In this document: piece after piece, positions 27,701 to 39,220 of the stretch
Position numbering within the stretch: the first letter of the stretch is position 1
How the letters are laid out: every line of letters begins with the position of its first letter
Origin: Flectonema sp. DT1601
Taxonomy: Eukaryota > Euglenozoa > Diplonemea > Diplonemida > Diplonemidae
Assembly: GCA_964019425.1 (NCBI GenBank)
Contig: OZ025812.1
Coordinates: 186,001-250,000, forward strand
Length of the DNA stretch: 64,000 nt
Direction of reading: 5' to 3'
Position numbers and translations under genes: made by a program
Notes under the pieces: model-generated
Seen by the model: only the letters and a program-made list of their open reading frames with translations
Told to the model about the DNA's origin: nothing
The model's database searches: none

Positions 27701-28144
27701 TTAATTTAACAAAATTCTGAAGAGGTCATTTTTAATATACATCTTACTTCGAGTTGCTTGACACGACCATTCGGTTGTAAGTTTCTTATAGAAAGATTCA
27801 CTCTCTGAGTTGATCGCCATTTCGATAATGTTAGGTTTTGGTTTAGAAAATCGGATAGTATTCATCAGAGCTGTACCAATACCGATATTTTGATAGGAGG
27901 GGTCAACTACTAAGGTTGTAACGTATACTCGTCGCTTGTCTTTCCATCGATGAGTCTGAGGGATGTCGTATCCAAGTAGGACTCCAATCAGTTTATCATT
28001 ACTCTTGTCTTCAGCCACTAATGTAGTCTTGGGGAAATGTTTTACTTGTAGCAGATGATTAGAAACAGTAAATCCGATTCTATTTGTTAGTGAAGTTGCC
28101 GTCAACACATCGCTTCGTCTCATCCTTCTAACTCGAAAACACAT
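27701..28144 (-). CDS. GNAT-family N-acetyltransferase
   Basis: The protein has 147 residues. The strand-turn-helix of the acetyl-CoA site is clear: VTTLVVDPSYQNIGIGTALM, with the Q/R-x-x-G-x-G/A motif at 85-90 (QNIGIG). The preceding LIGVLLGYDI is the usual beta-4 strand. The C-terminal EMAINSESESFYKKL matches the family's motif B pattern in which the chain returns to the cofactor. The substrate (protein N-terminus, small amine or other) cannot be told. A strong acceptor-like site (TTTTTAAATCCACTCAG, AG at 28157-28158) lies 12 nt before the ATG. Confidence 0.85.
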   Translation of the reverse strand: MCFRVRRMRRSDVLTATSLTNRIGFTVSNHLLQVKHFPKTTLVAEDKSNDKLIGVLLGYDIPQTHRWKDKRRVYVTTLVVDPSYQNIGIGTALMNTIRFSKPKPNIIEMAINSESESFYKKLTTEWSCQATRSKMYIKNDLFRILLN

Positions 28145-28158
28145 TACAGTTCATACCT

Positions 28159-28170
28159 GAGTGGATTTAA

Positions 28171-28214
<44 letters not shown>

Positions 28215-29078
28215 GCTTAAATCGTGGCAACGGAATGCCAGTTTTGTTAAAAGGTTAATTTTTTTTTTTTAAATATATAAAACAAGACGTTGTGATGTCT
28301 CACTGAAAAAATTATTTTGCGGGAACTATACATCGATGACGCCTCGGACGGTATTGTCTTCAGAGACCGTTAACTAACCCTTTGAAACACAAAGTTTGAA
28401 AAAAAAAAAAGAAGAAAAAAAAAGAGGAGGGGAGGCTGTAGGTGTCTCCGTTTTTTTACTCTGACTGGGGGGAAAGAAAAAAAAAATATAGCAAAAAATA
28501 AGAACGATATTGACCGAGACGAGGAGACCAACAAAAGAATAACAGAGGAGCAATATTATTATTATTATCATTTTATTTTATTTTTTTTCCCGATCATTCA
28601 GTAAGTCAAAAAAAAAAACAGAAGAAGGTGTCGACCCTCCTAACAAATAACGAGTTAGTCATCACCAAAATACCTGAAAGAAAGAAAGAAAAGAGGAAAA
28701 AAAAATACTTCGAAATTAGATCGACGTATTGTTGTCGGAAGACAGAGGGAAGGATATATATTCATCACCTGATGTCATCATATCCCATAAAAGTCGAAGA
28801 GACCAATCTGAGGAGAAAAGGTCACCCTCGACTTACTTTTTTTTTTTTTTTTCTACGCACACCTCAACGCTATTGGGTAGGTGTACGAGATCTCAGTTTA
28901 CAAAAAGAATAGGAAAGGTGAGGTAGTTGAGATCGATGCGTAAAAAAGGGATAGAATTGTGTTGCAGATTGTTTTTATTTCTCCGATTTAACGGGAAGCG
29001 TCACTCCAAAGAAGCTGGGGTGAATAAGAGGGGGATAAAAAAAAATCACTCGCATTCAACCATTACTATCATTGGACT

Positions 29079-29112
<34 letters not shown>

Positions 29113-30235
29113 TGCTTGCGACAATTTCTCAGGAAAAAGACAAAACAAAAAATAAAATAAAATAAAATAAACAAAAAAAAAACTTCCATGAAAAAAAAAA
29201 AAACAAAACAAAACAAAACCAAAACCAACAAAAAAAAAAAAGAAACGGCTATTATATATTTGTGTAGGTAATTTCATCAGGATAGCTGGAACCATAAAAG
29301 AAGTTACGCCAGGTATAGCGAATGATTGGAGGCATTATTTCCTCGACCTATTCTCAAACTTAAAATGTTCGTGAACGCGGGGTTGCTCAATTAAAGCCCC
29401 GACGAAGAATCCTGGTTGATTACAACTCCACGCTTTTTTTTTTTTTTTTTTTGAGATCAGAGGGGAAAAAAAGAAAAGAAACTGCAACCACATCGTCACA
29501 ACAAGAGTATTCTGGACAATAACGAATTATAAAGTTTGCGCATTAATAATTCTGGGAAAATGATACTTTTTTTTATTATTATTTTTTTTTTTTAAAAAAA
29601 AAAATAAATTTACTGTGATATACGCAATCGGGTAACTAAAAAGGGCGTGAAAAAGCTAAGCAGCTAAACATTTTTATTTTTTTTTTTTTTCGCAAAGGTC
29701 TTTTTCTTCTCGCAGAGAATAGTTTATTCTTTTTACACTAAAGACAAGAAAGCCTACCAAGAACTAAAAAAGGAGACAACGCGATCCAAATCAATAAAAA
29801 AACAGACAATCCAAAAAAAAAAAAAAGTGGCAACGTAATTGAAATGAATACCCGCCTGATTAGAATAATATGAATTTTGTTATAGAATAGTGCACTAAAA
29901 TCAAAATAAAAAAAAAAATAAAAAATAAAAAAATTAAAAAAAAAAAGAGTTCCTTCGAAAACAATCAGAATTTAACAAAGAACCATCACCCTGATGGCTG
30001 GTATATAAGGTTTTTAAGACTCTGATGTGAAAGGATGCTTTGTGACTTTTTCTTATAGTCGATAACACCGCATCACACAGCAAGAGGTAAAAAAGAAACT
30101 ACAAAGACTCGCACGAGAGCTGTGTAGAGTGTGCAAGTAGCCAAAAGAAACTATTAAAAAAAAAAACTAAAGAAACCAAAACAGAATACAAACACTCTCG
30201 TCTTTCAACGAGAATGGCTATAATAAAAATAATTA
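28159..30235. other. AT-rich spacer, no gene seen
   Basis: About 2 kb dominated by homopolymer runs, including an A-run of roughly 36 nt near 28178-28213. A segment near 29877-29905 matches one at 5862-5886 (shared GTGCACTAAAAT core). Small open frames here are driven by poly(A)/poly(T) and are not credible genes. Confidence 0.6.
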
Positions 30236-30244
30236 AAAAAATTT

Positions 30245-31271
30245 GGGAAAACCTCTAATTCCACGCAAATGTTACTGATATGTCCGATCTCAACATGAAA
30301 GTTTCCGAAACGGACAGCAAAAGGAAATTTTTTTTTTTTTTTTTTTTCTCCGTTGCCTGCACCCAAAAAAAATTTTCGCTAGTGAACAACTTTTTTTTTT
30401 CTGTGTAAAATTGCTATAGTAGGTAATTTCATTTTCGCTGTTCAGTAAACGGAACAGGTTTTTCTTTCGCTATTCACCGAAAGTGATATTTGGATTTTTC
30501 GCTGTTCGGTAAGAAAACAAGGTTTTTCTTCGTTCCCAAATACACCGGGATGGCTGAGATGGGTTGGTTCTCAATGGCAGGTGCTGTAATTACAACTAAT
30601 ACGTGCAGGGCCTGAATCAACCGCTGAATGATGGTTTCGCCACTCCACAGCTATTCGTGTCAAGCCCTAGGCCGCTGATCATGTATACTTGGTTTTTGCG
30701 CTCTCATACCTCATCTTGGTTGGTACGACGTGTAGCGGAGACTTGTCTCTGCGTAGGTGACCCGGCCCTGCACACATACCGAGCTGTATCACTCTTCTAA
30801 AGATTCAGGATGTTGGATTTCTCTTGTCTCCTATCTGACGCTTGTGATGCACCTCTAGTATTTTAATACACTCTGAATTCTCATGATTGTATGAGCTGAC
30901 AAGTCGGGACAAGTGTCTCTACCCGAAATTCGTCCATCCCTATACCGAGCTATGCCGATCCAGGGGCACAGTCAGGCCTAGCCCCAGGTCACACAGGTTC
31001 GGTGTATTTCACTCATCTCGTCGGATGGCCTTGCCTTATGTAGGAAAATTTTTTTTTGGGAGAAAAGAAAAATCCCCATGACTTTGGGCGACCCTGAAAT
31101 GCACTGGCAGTAAGCTATAAAAAATAAAAAAAACAGCTGTCCATTTCGGAAACTTTCGTGTGTGGAGCTGTCCGTTTCGGAAAGTATTTTGTGTGGAGCT
31201 GTCCGTTTCGGAAACTTTCATGTTGAGATCGGACATTTCAGAAACTTTTTTGTGGAATTATAGTTTTTCCC
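30245..31271. mobile_element. Non-autonomous TIR transposon, MULE-like (9-bp target duplication)
   Basis: The element is 1027 bp with terminal inverted repeats of about 80 bp: the left end GGGAAAACCTCTAATTCCAC corresponds to the reverse complement of the right end. The identical subterminal stretch ATGTCCGATCTCAACATGAA occurs in both arms. It is flanked by a perfect 9-bp direct repeat AAAAAATTT (30236-30244 and 31272-31280). Long TIRs with a 9-bp target duplication are typical of Mutator-like elements. The right arm holds three to four tandem ~31-bp units with the core AGCTGTCCGTTTCGGAAA. I see no transposase ORF inside. A related end occurs at 58034. Confidence 0.75.
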
Positions 31272-31631
31272 AAAAAATTTAAAAAAAAAAAAAATAAGTT
31301 TAAACAAAATGTCAACTACTCTCAATGACAATGATTGTTTTCATTCGTCGTTTTATTGAATTGAGAAATAAACAACAGCTATGAAGATTAACTTAAATAG
31401 AAAGCAACTTGAAACTGGCTAAAAAAAACAAGGGGGAAGGGGGTGGGGTAGCTCTCCTATTTAGCTAGTGTGCGTATACCAAAAGATACACCAAAGTGAC
31501 ACTACAAACAATGAGATATAACCAGTCTACGACTACAATTGAATTTGTTTCAGGAAAGTATTGCAAAGGGAGGAAATGGGGGGGGGGGGAAAAGAATTAC
31601 AAAAAAAACAAAAAAAAAGGTAGTTTGCCGG

Positions 31632-32969
31632 TCACTCCATGACACCCAAGGCTGCTAGAATAGCAATAACAATACCAACAACGATGAGTATCATGAGCAT
31701 CGCAAAAACTTTTTTTCTTAAATCATAACTACAACAACCGTCGTCATATTCTTGTGATAACGGCAGCGGTAGAATATGCTGAAGCTCAGTCTCAATAGAA
31801 AGCGGATCCAAGTTGTGAGCAGGCGAACTATTTTCACTCTCTGGAGTCGGTTTTATCTCCTCATCAAATGCGAAAGAGACTCGTTTTGCTTTTCGCTCTT
31901 TGGCAGCTGTTGGAGTCGACAGTTGGACACATAACTCCGCGACTGTGTTCTGAAATATATCACCACCTCCATCACGAAGTGACATGGTTAGTGTTACAGG
32001 TAAATTACGAACCATTTGTTTTGTTAACATAAACGAACAGCTCCCTACGATGTCACCAGTTCCAGTTGCGGTTGTACTTCCGAGTAACTCGAATAGAACT
32101 CTTTGTGGACAGTCGAGTAAGATCTGAACAAGTCCAAAAGGAATTGGTAAAGGAGAGGCCAATACTTCAGTCGTGTGAACATTAGAATCTGAAGAGACTC
32201 TCAACTTTAATAAAATTGGTAACAAACTCGGATCGACTGCCGACACAACTGACACCTCAACTTGCAGAAATCCTCCCAACATATCAATCCCAGGACTGAT
32301 ACATCCTCTCAGACTCGGAGCATCACCAACACTTTTACGTCTTTCAGATAGCGGAATTGTTTTTATTTGATCGGTCGATGGAACATCAGCAGATGCTCTT
32401 CTCGGAGACAGTGGAGGTGATCCAACAGGACTACAATTATACGATGTATTGTAACTTGAAGTTCTCGGTATTCTAGTTGGAGTTGCACACGGAGGCTGAC
32501 CAAGTTGAATTAAACTTAATCCACCATAGTCAGGCTGCCATGGAAAGTCTGTTGATTGTTTTGGAGGTGTTGGTGGAGTTCGATTGACTTGACTGTGAGC
32601 TTTTGGTAGTTCAAAAGCATTTTGAATATCCATCAGTTCAGATGACCGTATTGAATAAGTATCATCTGCTGAACCTCTTCTTGGTGATGGAAGAACTGAA
32701 AACTGATGAGATCTCCCTTCATAAGAACCAGTACTATTATTCCTAACTTTAGGCATTCTGTAGTGTGGTTTCACTAATCCGATTCCACTACCAAGTCCCA
32801 AAGTATAATTCGGAAGGCTACCCTTTCGATCCCATGATTCCAAACTGTTCTTCCTCCTCAACGGTAATGGTGCTGGTGGTCCACTCTTCCTTCTTGGTGG
32901 TCCTACAGGAGGTGGTACTGATCGTACTTTTGGAGACAATGGGGGTGAGCGAAGCTCGTTGAATTGCAT
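31632..32969 (-). CDS. Pro/Ser-rich tail-anchored membrane protein with a C2-like region
   Basis: The protein has 445 residues. The first 220 are proline/serine-rich and probably disordered, with many S-P sites and SH3-type poly-Pro stretches (PPPVGPPRRKSGPPAP). Residues about 236-360 look like a compact beta-sandwich (LQVEVSVVSAVDP ... LKLRVSSDSN ... RVLFELLGSTTATGTGDIVG), C2-like in pattern, though the calcium-binding aspartates are not evident. A single hydrophobic segment close to the C-terminus (about 420-441, VFAMLMILIVVGIVIAILAA) marks it as tail-anchored, facing the cytosol. I do not recognise a family. A good acceptor-like site (CCCTTTCTTCTCCAG, AG at 33013-33014) precedes the ATG by 43 nt. 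Confidence 0.72.
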   Translation of the reverse strand: MQFNELRSPPLSPKVRSVPPPVGPPRRKSGPPAPLPLRRKNSLESWDRKGSLPNYTLGLGSGIGLVKPHYRMPKVRNNSTGSYEGRSHQFSVLPSPRRGSADDTYSIRSSELMDIQNAFELPKAHSQVNRTPPTPPKQSTDFPWQPDYGGLSLIQLGQPPCATPTRIPRTSSYNTSYNCSPVGSPPLSPRRASADVPSTDQIKTIPLSERRKSVGDAPSLRGCISPGIDMLGGFLQVEVSVVSAVDPSLLPILLKLRVSSDSNVHTTEVLASPLPIPFGLVQILLDCPQRVLFELLGSTTATGTGDIVGSCSFMLTKQMVRNLPVTLTMSLRDGGGDIFQNTVAELCVQLSTPTAAKERKAKRVSFAFDEEIKPTPESENSSPAHNLDPLSIETELQHILPLPLSQEYDDGCCSYDLRKKVFAMLMILIVVGIVIAILAALGVME

Positions 32970-33014
32970 TGCCCAAACGAATTACATGTACTTATGAAAT
33001 CAGGAATAGCAGCT

Positions 33015-33804
33015 GGAGAAGAAAGGGAAAATAAAAAGTACGATTTCCAACAACCTTATATCTTAACAATGACGATGCTGTAGATAGTCTCCTCGCATTT
33101 CATCCTCCTGCAGCAGCTGATGTTTTAAAAAAAAATAGTTTTTTTTTACTTGTCAATGAATCCGCAAGAAGACCACTTTTTCTCGATAGAATTATCCCTG
33201 CGGTAATTCTTTTAAAACCCAATTTAACTTTTTTTCTTTTTTTTTTTTTTTTCTTTTTATTGTAACCTCCCAAATGCCCATGCGCAATGCTGCAGAGAGA
33301 AGTTGGTACAAAAGGGAAGGCCGCTGGAAGAGTCGCTCGGGGACCCTTTTTCAGAAATAAAAATCAATAAGTAAAGGGGAAAATAAAACGGGGAAACGAT
33401 GGGGAGGAAAATCCAAAAAAAAAAAAAAAAAAATAGTAAGGGAAGAGGAATAAAGAGAGAAAAAGAACGAATGCTTTATTATTTTTTTTCTTCTTAGGGA
33501 AAACAAAACAAAAAACAAAAAAACAAAAAAAAGAAGAAATAAATGGCAGTCGTTGCAGGATTTGTACCTGCCAATCGAAAAACCTGTGCAGAGGTCAGTT
33601 TCCAGTTTGTGCACTAATTAGAGAAAAATAGAACAAAAAATAAAAGGTTTTTTTAAGAAAAATACGATAAACGAAGTCTTACTATAAAAAGAATAGCGGC
33701 GTTCAAAATAAACAGTTAGAGAGGGCTGCCACATAAATCACACTTTGTGTCAAAAATGAAAAATTCTTTTTTTAAAAAAAAAAAGAGTATCAGAACATGT
33801 AGAG
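33015..33804. other. Spacer between Tudor-SN and the tail-anchored protein gene
   Basis: No gene seen. It is AT-rich with poly(A) and poly(T) runs and contains the 3' flank of the Tudor-SN gene. Confidence 0.6.
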
Positions 33805-36790
33805 CTATTCATCATCGTACGATCTTGGATCACCTCTAATAACATCCCACATACCAACTCTATCATCTTTTGCCTTCTTCTCAAGTTTGTTAAGGTGGTT
33901 GACAGCCTTCTCAAGGGCATCAACCTTGTTCTCGATAACGTCGAGTGCGACACATCCGAATCCACGGTCTGGTTTTTGTGTTGTTTATTATGTGATCAGA
34001 TCAGGGAAGTTCTTCAAGACTATATAATAATAATAAAAATAAAAACATACTGAGGAGGTCTTCTTGAACTGCCTTGCTACCAACTCTAACAGTGTAGAAC
34101 TTCTTCTTGAGACACGTGTACTCGTGTGCAACACTTAGCTTAGCGCCCTCAGTGAAGTCCTGGAAGGCGTGTGCAGCTTCCGTTCCTCCGGTTTCGGTAG
34201 TTGCTGTTGATTTGTTGAATTATAATAAAAACAATAACAAGACGACACACATAAAAAGTAATAAAAACATACGAAGTTCGTGCATGAAGGCGAGGAATCC
34301 CTCAGTGGCTTGCGCTGGGAACTTGTTGAGGAGCTCCTGAAGTTTTGGTGATCTTCTGATCTCAGACTTTGGAAGGGACTCTCTGTTACCGAAGTCAATG
34401 TAGGAAACATCAACCTTTCCTCCACTTGAACGGATAACACGTGCGCGGTACCATTTCTTGTCTTCAGAGAATCTCGCTGCAACGTACTCGTGATCTGGAA
34501 CGGTGTCTGGAGCAGAGATGCTGTCCAATCCGATATCTCTGAGGCCATCAATTATTAATCCCATCTTAGCTGAGCAATCAGCAGTCTGAAAGAAGAAATG
34601 GTTTCCATCAATAACTTCCGTAATTGTCGCGTCGATCTTCTTACGGTCGCCCAAAGCGAATGCTTGTTTGCCACCAGTTCTCTTCTCAAACTTCTCAAGA
34701 CTACGAAGAGCTCTCTTTGGGAGTCCTTCAGTGTGGACACCCTTTGAGTTGGCCTTCGCCTTTCTCTCAGCAGCTTCCGTGTCACTTCTGTGAGACATTG
34801 ATGACAAGTTCTGTCCTTCCATTGTAGCGAGTCCTTCTTCGAGAAGCATTGCAGCGTATGAAGTGTCGTTGATGAAGATATTTCCGATGAATGACGTTCC
34901 GAAGAATGTGTCAACAGTTACTTCAACATCTCTCTGAAGAGCGATTCTCTTTGCGAATGCGAGAGCTTCCTTAGCTAATGGATCAGGTGTTTCATTATCC
35001 ATTCCTAAACTAGGACAACAGATACCTGCTTGGTTTACTGCAATCTGAATATTATCTCTGTGAATGTAAAGCTTCAATCTGTTAGGAGCGAGAACGTACT
35101 CAACGGTTGCCTTCAAACGAGCAACACCTGAAGTTCCTGGTCCAGATCTCTGAAGAAGTCCGAGAGTAGTCTTTCCATTCTTGTCAGACTTAAGGTCGGT
35201 AACCTTAATATCCTTTGGGACCTTTCCTGACCAGAGACCCTTTTTATCAGTCTTTGCCTTCTCCATGGCATCACAGTACGCATCCATATCACGAGACTCA
35301 CCATCCTTTGAGTAAACAACAATACCCCATCCGTTCTTTAATACCTCAGCTGCTGGGTTCATACCATCACAGTAAACTGTGCAGGCTGGACGTGGTTCCT
35401 TCTTTTCAAGACCTTCAGCATCTCTAACTGGAACCATAGCCATGTAGTCAAACATAACCTTAACCTTCTTACCAACAAGTTTTGGACGTAAGAAGTCACG
35501 TCCCTCAAGGAACCAATTCTTGTAAGTGATAACTCCAGTGACGTTGTTGCGCTCAGTTCTGGCAAAGTTGGATGCTGGTGCAGACTTTGGTGCGTCACCT
35601 TCAGCTTCCTTCTTCTTTGGAAGGTCAGCGTTTGCAGATCCTCCTGCTCTTACAGATGAGAAGTTAACACGAACTTCTTCTTTAGTAGTCTCATTGAATA
35701 CCATAATAGTATCAGCAGACACAATTGAGAAGACTGTTCCAACGAAGTCTGCCATTGTTGGTCTCGCTTCTTCGTTACCTTTGCTGGTGCTGTTTCCTCC
35801 AGTGACAATTTGCTTGCTTGCCGCAAATTTCCAAAGTCCCAACTTTGACTCAGTTGCCTTTGTCTGTGCTTCTTTCAAACGAGCTCTGTAAGTGGATCCA
35901 AGAATAGTCTGGTCGTGAATCTTTACTAAACCTTTACTAAGAAGTTCTACCTGAAATACTTTATCACCGCTTACGATAGTTCCTCCAACAGTCTCTGGGT
36001 AACGAGGGTTCTCAACGATCACTTTAATATCTCTGTGAAGGATTAACTTCTCAACTGTTGAGCGAGCGAGCTCGTTAACTTCCAAGGCGTTCTTCTTTTC
36101 GGTGTCGTTGGTGAACTCACTTCCAGTTCTGGAAGCGGATACAATACCTCCGAGATGAAGGGAAGCTTGAATCATTTCTGGAAGGATCATAACCTTAACG
36201 TGGTTAGCAGTCATTACGTGTTCAACAATCATAGTAACTTGTTTACCTTTATTCTTTCTGTTGAATTCAGACATTGCCTTTGAGTGTTCAGCAGATTCAG
36301 AGATGTCCCAAACAACGTGTCTAATGTGATCAGAGATGTTGTCTCCGCTGTGCATTCCAACCTTGTTTTCCTTAGCTGAGCATTCAGCTGCTGCGATAGC
36401 CTTCGTGTAGTCGTTTGGCTTTCCACCAATTCTGAGAGTTGCAAGTCCGTTTTGAACGAGAGCAACACCAAGACTTACAGCCTTTCCACCCTCCTGGTAG
36501 AGGACCTCACCAACATCTCTACCAAGAGAATCGATGTGACCTTCTTTGTTGAATTTGATGGTCTTTCCGATAATCCGACTTCTTACGAACTCTCTCGCCT
36601 CCCACGCGAACTCCTCTTCTTGTTGAATGTCAACAACTTCCTGTTGCTGCATAACAAGTCTACCGAGTTTCTTAGATTCGATTTGAGAGACGTTGATCAT
36701 AAAAGGTTTAAAAAGAGGATCAGTAGTCTTCTGAGGAATGACAGAGAGGGTGTCACTGCTGGTCACCCCCCTAACAATATACATCGTCAT
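33805..36790 (-). CDS. SND1: Tudor staphylococcal nuclease (Tudor-SN, p100), three exons
   Basis: This is a multifunctional RNA-binding/nuclease protein of RNA-induced silencing, splicing and stress granules. Exons on the minus strand are 34273-36790, 34051-34203 and 33805-33968, with GT-AG introns of 69 nt (34204-34272) and 82 nt (33969-34050). The frame carries through both junctions and gives about 944 residues. Four staphylococcal-nuclease-like repeats come first (starting YIVRGVTSSDTLSVI), then a Tudor domain (EYVAARFSEDKKWYRARVI ... VSYIDFGNRESLPKSEIR), then the remaining part of the fifth SN repeat, encoded by the last two exons and ending VGMWDVIRGDPRSYDDE. Length and order match SND1 orthologues. 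Introns sit only near the 3' end. Acceptor-like AG at 36806-36807, 15 nt before the ATG. Confidence 0.93.
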
Positions 36791-36807
36791 ATTGTGAGTT
36801 TACTGCT

Positions 36808-38271
36808 GTTTAAATAAATATAACAAACACGACAAATGCAAAGTGTTCTTTCTACAGATATAGGTTATCTTATATTATCCTGTTTATGGGAAGTACGTCA
36901 CTGAGTAGGTTATTATCAAGTAGTCAAATAGTTCAAGTTTTTACTATGAAATCAACTTACTTAAAATAGAGAAAATAGAAAGAAAGAAGGGGAGGGAAAA
37001 ATTAAACCGAGAAACCGATTTCCTTTTCGTATTTATTTTACTTTTTTTTTTTTTTTCGCGTGTCGTGTAAATTTTACTACAGTAAAAATTTGGAAGAAAA
37101 AAAAAAGGAAAAAAAAAAAAAAAAGAATCAGATATCGACAATGTGAGGCATAAAGAATCAGGTTAAGGTACAGATATGATGAAAATGTAAATATGAACAT
37201 AAAAATAGAATTGTGTAAAAAGAAATACTTACTTTTTTAAAAAAATAATGTAAATAGGAGAGAGGAATAAAGTAAACAAAAATATGCCATAGTGGGAAAC
37301 TAACCCTTACTTTTGACTTAAAGAGAGAGGGGGGGGAAAAAAACGTGAAATGAATACTTTTTTTAGTATAGGAGATATATTAAAGATGAGTCCCTTCCTA
37401 GAGACCCTAACGAGAGGGTCTGAGGAGGGTTTGAGTGTTTTAAAAAAAAAAATATTAATCTTTTTTCTTCCTCCCTATCAGAGTTTCAATAAGCATAGCT
37501 CATATACCACTGACTCCACGTAAAAGTGATTGTCAAGTTTTCAATAGTATTAGCGAGGTCCGAGGTCGGCGAAAAAGAGTGTGCCAAAGGGATCGAAAAT
37601 ATAACATGCCGAAGGAGTGACCTGGACAAGATCCAATCGGAATCAATTTCCAGACAGCTGGACATGGAAAGCTACCGTGGGACTCGGAGTTAAAGAAAAG
37701 ACGTTAATCCGATTTGACTATTATTAGAGTCACCAAAAAGCCAGCGAAACCCCCGATCTACAGGGTTACAGATGGCATCAGCAAAAGATCAGCAAAAAGT
37801 GCGTTGGCAGATACTGGTGTAGAGGAAATTTCAATCCCAGGGGGGTGAAACTTTTGACAATGTAAAACAGTAACAACTTTAGGTATTAATATCAAGTACT
37901 TGACTGAAAGAAATATTTGTAGTCGTTAATCATAGAAAAAAATGTTTAGAAAAATAGAAAATAAAAACAGAAAATATACTCTGTTTTATTAACCAGAAGA
38001 CGTTGTCGAATCTGGTCATTCAGGGACTACGTAGAGTATCAGGTTGAGCGTCCCACGCCAATCCCAGGGGGGCTAACTGTTCGAGTTTGTACGTAAAATA
38101 CAAATGTATTGTATCATAAACAACATAACGATAATTTAACATTAGTTCTGAGATACAGTGACTAAAGGTAATGTTAGTGTAGGTGCTCCCACGCCAATCC
38201 CAGGGGGGCGTTTTATAACCCTCGCTGGGGAAAAAATAAAAAGCCGTCTTAACATTTTCTCCTAACTTGTT
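36808..38271. other. Spacer with G-rich repeated motifs
   Basis: No protein gene seen. From about 37380 the sequence is less homopolymeric. It contains three copies of CAATCCCAGGGGGG (near 37832, 38059 and 38194), two of them preceded by CCACGC. A segment at 37846-37915 is repeated at 40195-40263. It may hold structured non-coding RNA genes or decayed repeats. Confidence 0.55.
37846..37915. repeat. Non-coding repeat, copy 1
   Basis: The block reads GTGAAACTTTTGACAATGT, then a shared AACAGTAACAACTTTAGGTA segment, then ATCAAGTACTTGACTGAAA. It recurs nearly unchanged at 40195-40263, and its middle part again near 42264-42292. TCAAGTACTTGA is a perfect palindrome. Each of the first two copies is preceded by a run of five or more G. 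Confidence 0.7.
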
Positions 38272-38390
38272 TCATACATTAGGAGTAAAATTATCACTTC
38301 TACGTGGAGCCAGTGATATACCCTCTGCGATAAGCTCCATGGAGTCTTTATTCTCCGTGACGGGATCAAGAAGTTCTGACAAACTAAAAA
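38272..38390 (-). other. Possible orphan terminal exon
   Basis: After a TTTGTTTTTAG acceptor-like site the minus strand reads a codon-like tail (SELLDPVTENKDSMELIAEG ... RRSDNFTPNV, then TGA). The PLAC8-like ORF just upstream ends at a GTATAAGG that resembles a splice donor, but its phase does not fit this frame. A second frame is also open here. It could be an alternative last exon, an exon of an unrecognised gene, or chance. Confidence 0.3.
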
Positions 38391-38551
38391 CAAAAGTAAG
38401 TAACCAAAGTGTTGTAAGACATCATCTGTCATAAGGAGATAACCATGACTACGATGATTACTTAGGAGGTGTTTCCTTGTTGCAGGAAACCACGATTGCT
38501 TTAAACAAACAAATACGGGGAGAATGAATAATAAAATGAGAAGGAATTACC

Positions 38552-39142
38552 TTATACCTGATTTGAGGAAGCAACAGCACCCATTGCCTGGACCATAGGC
38601 GGCATTGCGGGAGCCATTGGCATGGCATCACCTCTACGTGCTTTGTCGATGTGCGCTTCTAGATTCTCTCCTTCGCCTTCTTGTAATCCAACGATAACAT
38701 CAGTGACACAAAGTCCACAACAACATAACCAAACAAATAAAGAACAGTGACCTGCACATGTTGGACAACCTTGTAAACAACAACCGAAAGGTTTGTATAA
38801 ATATAAAGCCTCACCACAACATCCACAAGCGTGAGGACATAACCAAGGAAACGGTTTACAGACGCCAGCTTTTCCCATACTTCCAATTCTTTTGTCATCC
38901 CACAATAAAAAGTTTGATTTATCTAACCAAAAACAACAACAGAATCCTTGAGGTACGTTCGTTAACAATCCGTTTGTGTAAACATCTACAAAGGTTCTGC
39001 TGGCCATTATCTTCTTCACAGGACACAGAAATTGACAACAATACAATTTCTCCAATGACGCCTGATCCATCTTTGCGCAGTACACAAGAGCACCAGGTTT
39101 GCACATTGCCTCCCTTCTAAAAAGCTCTGCTTCGTGGCTCAT
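38552..39142 (-). CDS. Cys-rich PLAC8-like protein
   Basis: The protein has 196 residues and is unusually rich in cysteine. Segments include QGFCCCFWLDKSNFLLWDDK, CKPFPWLCPHACGCCGEALY, GCCLQGCPTCAGHC and a hydrophobic LFVWLCCCGLCVTDVIVGL. Clustered CC and CxxC pairs with a short hydrophobic stretch are the pattern of PLAC8/Cys-rich small membrane-associated proteins, which act in metal tolerance, calcium transport or cell size in other eukaryotes. The C-terminal 30 residues are Met/Ala/Pro-rich. Similarity is by pattern only. The leader (46 nt after an acceptor-like TATTTCTTTAG, AG at 39189-39190) contains a run of about 20 A. A TIR element begins 31 bp beyond that acceptor. Confidence 0.7.
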   Translation of the reverse strand: MSHEAELFRREAMCKPGALVYCAKMDQASLEKLYCCQFLCPVKKIMASRTFVDVYTNGLLTNVPQGFCCCFWLDKSNFLLWDDKRIGSMGKAGVCKPFPWLCPHACGCCGEALYLYKPFGCCLQGCPTCAGHCSLFVWLCCCGLCVTDVIVGLQEGEGENLEAHIDKARRGDAMPMAPAMPPMVQAMGAVASSNQV

Positions 39143-39220
39143 TGATTTTTTCGTTTTTTTTTTTTTTTTTTTTTGTTGTTGTTAAAACCTAAAGAAATAA
39201 AAAAATAAAAAAAAATATAT

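Noticed and set aside
28929-29295. Open frames rich in Phe/Lys in the spacers (28-30, 41-43, 47-50 kb)
   Set aside because: They exist only because poly(A)/poly(T) lacks stop codons in some frames; there is no protein-like composition.
38272-38551. Splicing of the PLAC8-like ORF to the codon-like tail at 38272-38390
   Set aside because: The donor after CAG is in phase 0 and the acceptors do not join it to the protein-like frame; kept only as a low-confidence orphan exon.
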